From the NCBI RefSeq assembly GCF_009793335.1, contig NZ_WING01000001.1:3596001-3660000 (forward strand): DNA of 64,000 bases. The letters are read 5' to 3'. Shown piece after piece: positions 60,798-64,000 of the stretch; positions within the stretch are counted from its first letter, which is position 1, and each line of letters begins with the position of its first letter. Origin of the DNA: Actinomadura sp. J1-007 (GTDB taxonomy: Bacteria > Actinomycetota > Actinomycetes > Streptosporangiales > Streptosporangiaceae). Under the pieces are notes generated by a model. That model was not told the origin of the DNA, made no database searches, and saw only the letters and a list, made by a program, of their open reading frames with translations. A program made the translations under genes and the position numbers.

Positions 60798-61405
60798 GGG
60801 TCGAGATCGTTCTGGACGTGCCGTGCGTGTGGTCGTACTTCGCGTTCACCCGGTTCGAGCGGGTGGCGGAACGGTTCCGGGCGCGGGGCGGGGTGCTGGA
60901 CGTCGGGTTCCTGCCGTACCGCCTCGCGCCGGACGCGACGGTGGAGGGCGAGCCGAAGACGGAGGTGCTGCGCCGCGCGTTCGGCGACGGGACCTCCGAC
61001 GCGATCGCGGGGATCACGGCGAAGGCCGCGGAGGAGGGCCTGACGTTCCGGCACGAGGGCGCGGTGATGTCCAACACGTTCGACGCGCACCGGCTGATCG
61101 CGGTGGCGTCCGCGCACGGCCGGGGCGAGGCGATGGTCGAACGGCTCTTCCGCGCCCACCACACCGACGCGCTGAACGTGGCCGACCCGGCGACGCTGCG
61201 TTCGCTGGCCGCCGAGATCGGGGTGCCGTGGAGCGACGGCGCGGCGGCCGGGGAGACGCGGGCCGCGCTGGAACGGGTGCGGGCCTCGGGCGTGCGGGGC
61301 GTCCCGGTGTTCCTGATCGGGGGACGGCCGCCGCTGGCGGGCGCGCAGTCCGAGGAGGCCCTCGCGGCGGAGCTCGAAATGGCCGCGTTGGCGCAGGTTG
61401 AATAG
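60794..61405 (+). CDS. FrnE-type DsbA-family protein with a degenerate active site (203 aa)
   Basis: Thioredoxin-fold/2-hydroxychromene-isomerase-like protein: VEIVLDVPCVWSYFAFTRFE at the active-site helix, GFLPYRLAPDATVEGEPKTE, NTFDAHRLIAVASAHGRGEA and SGVRGVPVFLIGGRPPLAGA with the cis-Pro. Relatives have a CPWC redox pair; here the aligned residues are CVWS, so only one Cys remains. A monothiol, glutathione/mycothiol-transferase-like or isomerase role is more likely than disulfide exchange. Coupled to the NTF2-like gene upstream. Confidence 0.88.
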   Translation: MRVEIVLDVPCVWSYFAFTRFERVAERFRARGGVLDVGFLPYRLAPDATVEGEPKTEVLRRAFGDGTSDAIAGITAKAAEEGLTFRHEGAVMSNTFDAHRLIAVASAHGRGEAMVERLFRAHHTDALNVADPATLRSLAAEIGVPWSDGAAAGETRAALERVRASGVRGVPVFLIGGRPPLAGAQSEEALAAELEMAALAQVE

Positions 61406-61415
61406 GGTTGGGGCC

Positions 61416-64000
61416 ATGCTGCACGGTCGCGAGGGGGAACTGGCCGCCATCGAGCTGCTGCTCCAGCGGGCCCGCGCCGGACGCAGCGGGACGCTCGTCC
61501 TGCGCGGCGAGGCGGGCATCGGCAAGTCGGCGCTCCTCGACCGCGCCGCCGAGGCCGCCGACCTGCGGGTCCTGCGCGGGACCGGGGTCGAGTCCGAACT
61601 CGGCATGCCCTACGCGGGGCTGCACCTGCTCCTCGGCCGCCACCTCGACCGCGTCGGCGCGCTGCCGGACGCGCAGGCCGAGGCGCTGCGCCGGGCCCTC
61701 GGCATGGGCGTCGGCGCGAACGCCGCCGCGCCCGCGGACCCGGCGACGGCCGCCGCGCCCGGGGCCGCCACCGGCGGCGACCGGTTCCTCGTGGGCCTCG
61801 CGGTCCTGACGCTGCTGTCCGACCTCGCCGAGGAGCGCCCGCTGCTGTGCCTGCTGGACGACGCGCAGTGGCTGGACGGCGCGTCCGCCGAGGCGCTGCT
61901 GTTCGCGGCGCGGCGGCTGGAGGCGGAGCCGATCGTGATGCTGTTCGCGGCACGCGACCCCGACGCCCCCGAGTTCCCCGCGCCGGGCCTGCCGGAGCTG
62001 CGGCTGACCGGCCTGGACGACGCGGCGGCGGCCGGGCTCCTCGACGAGCGCGCCGCCGGACTGCCCGCCCACGTCCGCCGGGAGATCCTCGCGGAGGCGC
62101 GCGGCAACCCCCTCGCCCTGCTCGAACTCCCCGTCGGCGCCTCCCGGACGGGACCGGGCCCCGCGTCCGTCCCCGCGCCGGACCCCGCCGCCGACCCGGC
62201 GCGCGGCGCGCGGCCCGTGACCGCGACGTTCGGGCGGCTCTGGCGGACGTTCGCCGAACGGGTCGAGGAGCTGCCCGAGGCGACCCGCACCGTCCTGCTC
62301 GTCGCGGCGTCCGACGACCAGGGCGGGCTCGGCACGGTCCTCGACGCCGCCGGACGGCTCGGCGCGGGCGTCGCCGACCTGGAGCCGGCCGAGCGGGCGC
62401 GGCTGGTCCGTTCGGCGGAGGGACGGCTGGAGTTCCGGCACCCGCTGATCCGCAGCGCCGTCTACCAGGGGCGGCCCGTCGGGCACCGGCTCCGCGCGCA
62501 CGCGGCCCTCGCCGAGGCGTACGCGGCGAGCGGCGACCTCTGCCACCGCGCCTGGCACCTCGCGAACGCCGCGACCGGCCACGACGAGCGGGCCGCCGCC
62601 GCGCTGGAGGAGGCGGCCGAGGGCGAGCGGCAGGGCGGCGGGCAGCACGCGGCGGCGTCCATGTACGAGTGGGCGGCGCGGCTCAGCCCCGACCCGGCCG
62701 ACCGGGGCCGCCGCCTCGCCGCCGCCGCGCGGGCCGCCGCCGACGCGGGCGAGGCCGAGCAGGCGTTCGCGCTCGCGGGCCGCGCCGCGCCGGACGTGGC
62801 CGACGACGGCGAGCGCGCCGGGCTCGTGCTGCTGCGCGCGGCCCTCGCCGACGAGCAGGACCGCACGCGCGAGGCGTCCCGGCTGCTGGTCGAGGAGGCC
62901 GTCTCCGTCGCGGGCGCCGAGCCGTACACCGCCGGGCACCTGCTGTTCCAGGCCGCGGCGTCCGCCGGGAACGCGGGCGACCTCGCCGAGCTGGAACGCA
63001 TCGCCGGCCGCGCGGAGGAGATGGGCGCGCCGAACGCCCCGTACGTGCGCGCGCTCGCGCGGGTGTTCGCGGGGCAGAACCCGCTCGGCGCCGCCGGGGC
63101 CGCCGGGGCCGCCGACGGCGTCGCGGCGCTGCGCGAACTGCTGGACGGCATGCGCGACTGCCTGAGCCCGCGCGACGTCGTCCGGTTCGCGATGTGGCAC
63201 CTGATGCTCGGCGACGTGCGGGGCGGGCACGAGATCGCCGCGTCGCTGGAGCGCCGGTTCCGCGACGAGGGCGCGATCGGGCTGCTGTCGCTGACGCTGA
63301 TGCCCCTGTCGCGGACGCTGCTCATGCTCGGCCGTACGCGCGACGCGCTGACCGCCGCCGACGAGGGCATGCGGATCGCGGCCGACACCGGGCAGCACCG
63401 CATCCGCGTCTACCAGGCGACCGTGCTCGCGCTGATCGCCGCGATGCGGGGGGACGAGGAGCGCTGCGCCGAACTGGCCGCCGAGGCGATCGCGCGCGAC
63501 GTACCGCCGAGCAGCGTGCACGCCGTCGCCGCGCTCGGCCTCCTCGACCTCGGCGCGGGACGCCACGAGGCGGCGCTGAACCGGCTGTCGGAGCTGGTCG
63601 CGGGCCCGCCCAACCGGCAGGGCGCGATCGCGAGCCTCCCCGACCTGGTCGAGGCCGCCGTCCGTTCGGGACGTCCCGAACGCGGCGCGGACGCCGCCGC
63701 CTGGTACCGCGAATGGTCCGCGCAGGTACGCCTGCCGTGGGCGGAGGCCGTCGCGCTGCGCTGCGCCGCACTCCTCGCTACGGACGACGACGCGGAGAAG
63801 TACTTCACCCAGGCGGTCGAGCTGCACCGCCAGGGCGGCATCCCCTTCGAACGGGCCCGTACCGAGCTGCTGTACGGCGAATGGCTACGGCGCGCGCGCC
63901 GCAAGAACGACGCGCGCGCCCAACTCCACTCCGCCCTGGACGCCTTCGAACGGCTCGGCGCCGTCCCCTGGGCGGAACGCGCCCGTACCGAGCTGCGCGC
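61416..64000 (+). CDS. Large AAA ATPase/LuxR-type regulator, 3' partial (861 codons visible)
   Basis: The N-terminal ATPase has HGREGELAAIELLLQRARAG, Walker A RGEAGIGKSALLDRA and Walker B PLLCLLDDAQWLDGASAEAL, followed by the sensor-like NPLALLELP. The rest is a long helical TPR-like region that keeps one open frame to the window end, finishing ALDAFERLGAVPWAERARTE. That phrase normally stands just before the C-terminal LuxR helix-turn-helix of LAL-family (MalT-like) regulators, so the DNA-binding domain should lie just past the window. Target genes are unknown; the preceding NTF2/DsbA pair is a candidate. Confidence 0.9.
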   Translation, partial: MLHGREGELAAIELLLQRARAGRSGTLVLRGEAGIGKSALLDRAAEAADLRVLRGTGVESELGMPYAGLHLLLGRHLDRVGALPDAQAEALRRALGMGVGANAAAPADPATAAAPGAATGGDRFLVGLAVLTLLSDLAEERPLLCLLDDAQWLDGASAEALLFAARRLEAEPIVMLFAARDPDAPEFPAPGLPELRLTGLDDAAAAGLLDERAAGLPAHVRREILAEARGNPLALLELPVGASRTGPGPASVPAPDPAADPARGARPVTATFGRLWRTFAERVEELPEATRTVLLVAASDDQGGLGTVLDAAGRLGAGVADLEPAERARLVRSAEGRLEFRHPLIRSAVYQGRPVGHRLRAHAALAEAYAASGDLCHRAWHLANAATGHDERAAAALEEAAEGERQGGGQHAAASMYEWAARLSPDPADRGRRLAAAARAAADAGEAEQAFALAGRAAPDVADDGERAGLVLLRAALADEQDRTREASRLLVEEAVSVAGAEPYTAGHLLFQAAASAGNAGDLAELERIAGRAEEMGAPNAPYVRALARVFAGQNPLGAAGAAGAADGVAALRELLDGMRDCLSPRDVVRFAMWHLMLGDVRGGHEIAASLERRFRDEGAIGLLSLTLMPLSRTLLMLGRTRDALTAADEGMRIAADTGQHRIRVYQATVLALIAAMRGDEERCAELAAEAIARDVPPSSVHAVAALGLLDLGAGRHEAALNRLSELVAGPPNRQGAIASLPDLVEAAVRSGRPERGADAAAWYREWSAQVRLPWAEAVALRCAALLATDDDAEKYFTQAVELHRQGGIPFERARTELLYGEWLRRARRKNDARAQLHSALDAFERLGAVPWAERARTELR

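Noticed and set aside
61014..63827. A 937-codon open frame on the minus strand
   Set aside because: It runs opposite the ATPase/LuxR-type gene, whose Walker motifs and codon pattern are clear. The minus frame is Arg/Gly/Val-rich with no domain; such shadows are expected at this GC content.

Overview
The window is very GC-rich DNA with the codon habits of an actinomycete: strong G/C third positions, frequent GTG starts and ATGA/GTGA overlaps. Several genes fit a Streptosporangiales organism such as Actinomadura, though the genus is an inference: a mycothiol amidase homologue, a B12-riboswitch-controlled class I ribonucleotide reductase, a probable nickel-regulated Fe-type superoxide dismutase, PaaX and CGNR regulators, and DUF1775/CopC copper proteins. 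No rRNA, tRNA, CRISPR array, transposase or prophage gene was found. The region looks chromosomal and mostly metabolic.

Layout. 1-9 kb: the end of a membrane Ser/Thr kinase, a short Rho facing it across a shared terminator, a lipoprotein, a PEP-utilising enzyme with a membrane protein, an enoyl-CoA hydratase and an anchored coiled-coil protein. 9-18 kb: a NarL-type two-component system, very small genes, a winged-helix regulator beside a broken STAS gene, and three regulator/target pairs (TetR with an epimerase-like gene, CGNR with an EamA exporter, TetR with an SDR). 18-21 kb: an MFS exporter with two operator copies, Mca and a polysaccharide deacetylase. 21.3-28 kb: a divergent catabolic locus (sugar kinase, IclR regulator and RidA on one side; PLP deaminase, amidohydrolase and GntP permease on the other). 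28-34 kb: another MFS exporter, and two acyl-CoA synthetases with a GAF-LuxR regulator. 34-39 kb: a SLOG protein, an HTH regulator and a small protein; a monooxygenase-globin fusion; a copper cluster. 39-44 kb: cobalamin riboswitch, nrdAB and sodF. 44-55 kb: thioesterases, alcohol dehydrogenases, an amino-acid permease, and a PaaX-flanked set of acyl-CoA dehydrogenase, thioesterase, hydratase, P450, alcohol dehydrogenase and nitronate monooxygenase genes. 55-64 kb: cell-envelope and stress genes (deacetylase, YihY, DUF3140, MgtC, hemerythrin), an NTF2-like/DsbA pair and the start of a large ATPase regulator cut by the window edge.

Two themes stand out. First, five genes (kinase, STAS, nrdA, acyl-CoA dehydrogenase, nitronate monooxygenase) each need one extra base, always placeable in a G tract, to read through; this looks like systematic homopolymer loss in the sequence rather than five dead genes. 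Second, many promoters carry clear palindromes that pair with adjacent or missing regulators, so much of the local regulation can be read from sequence.
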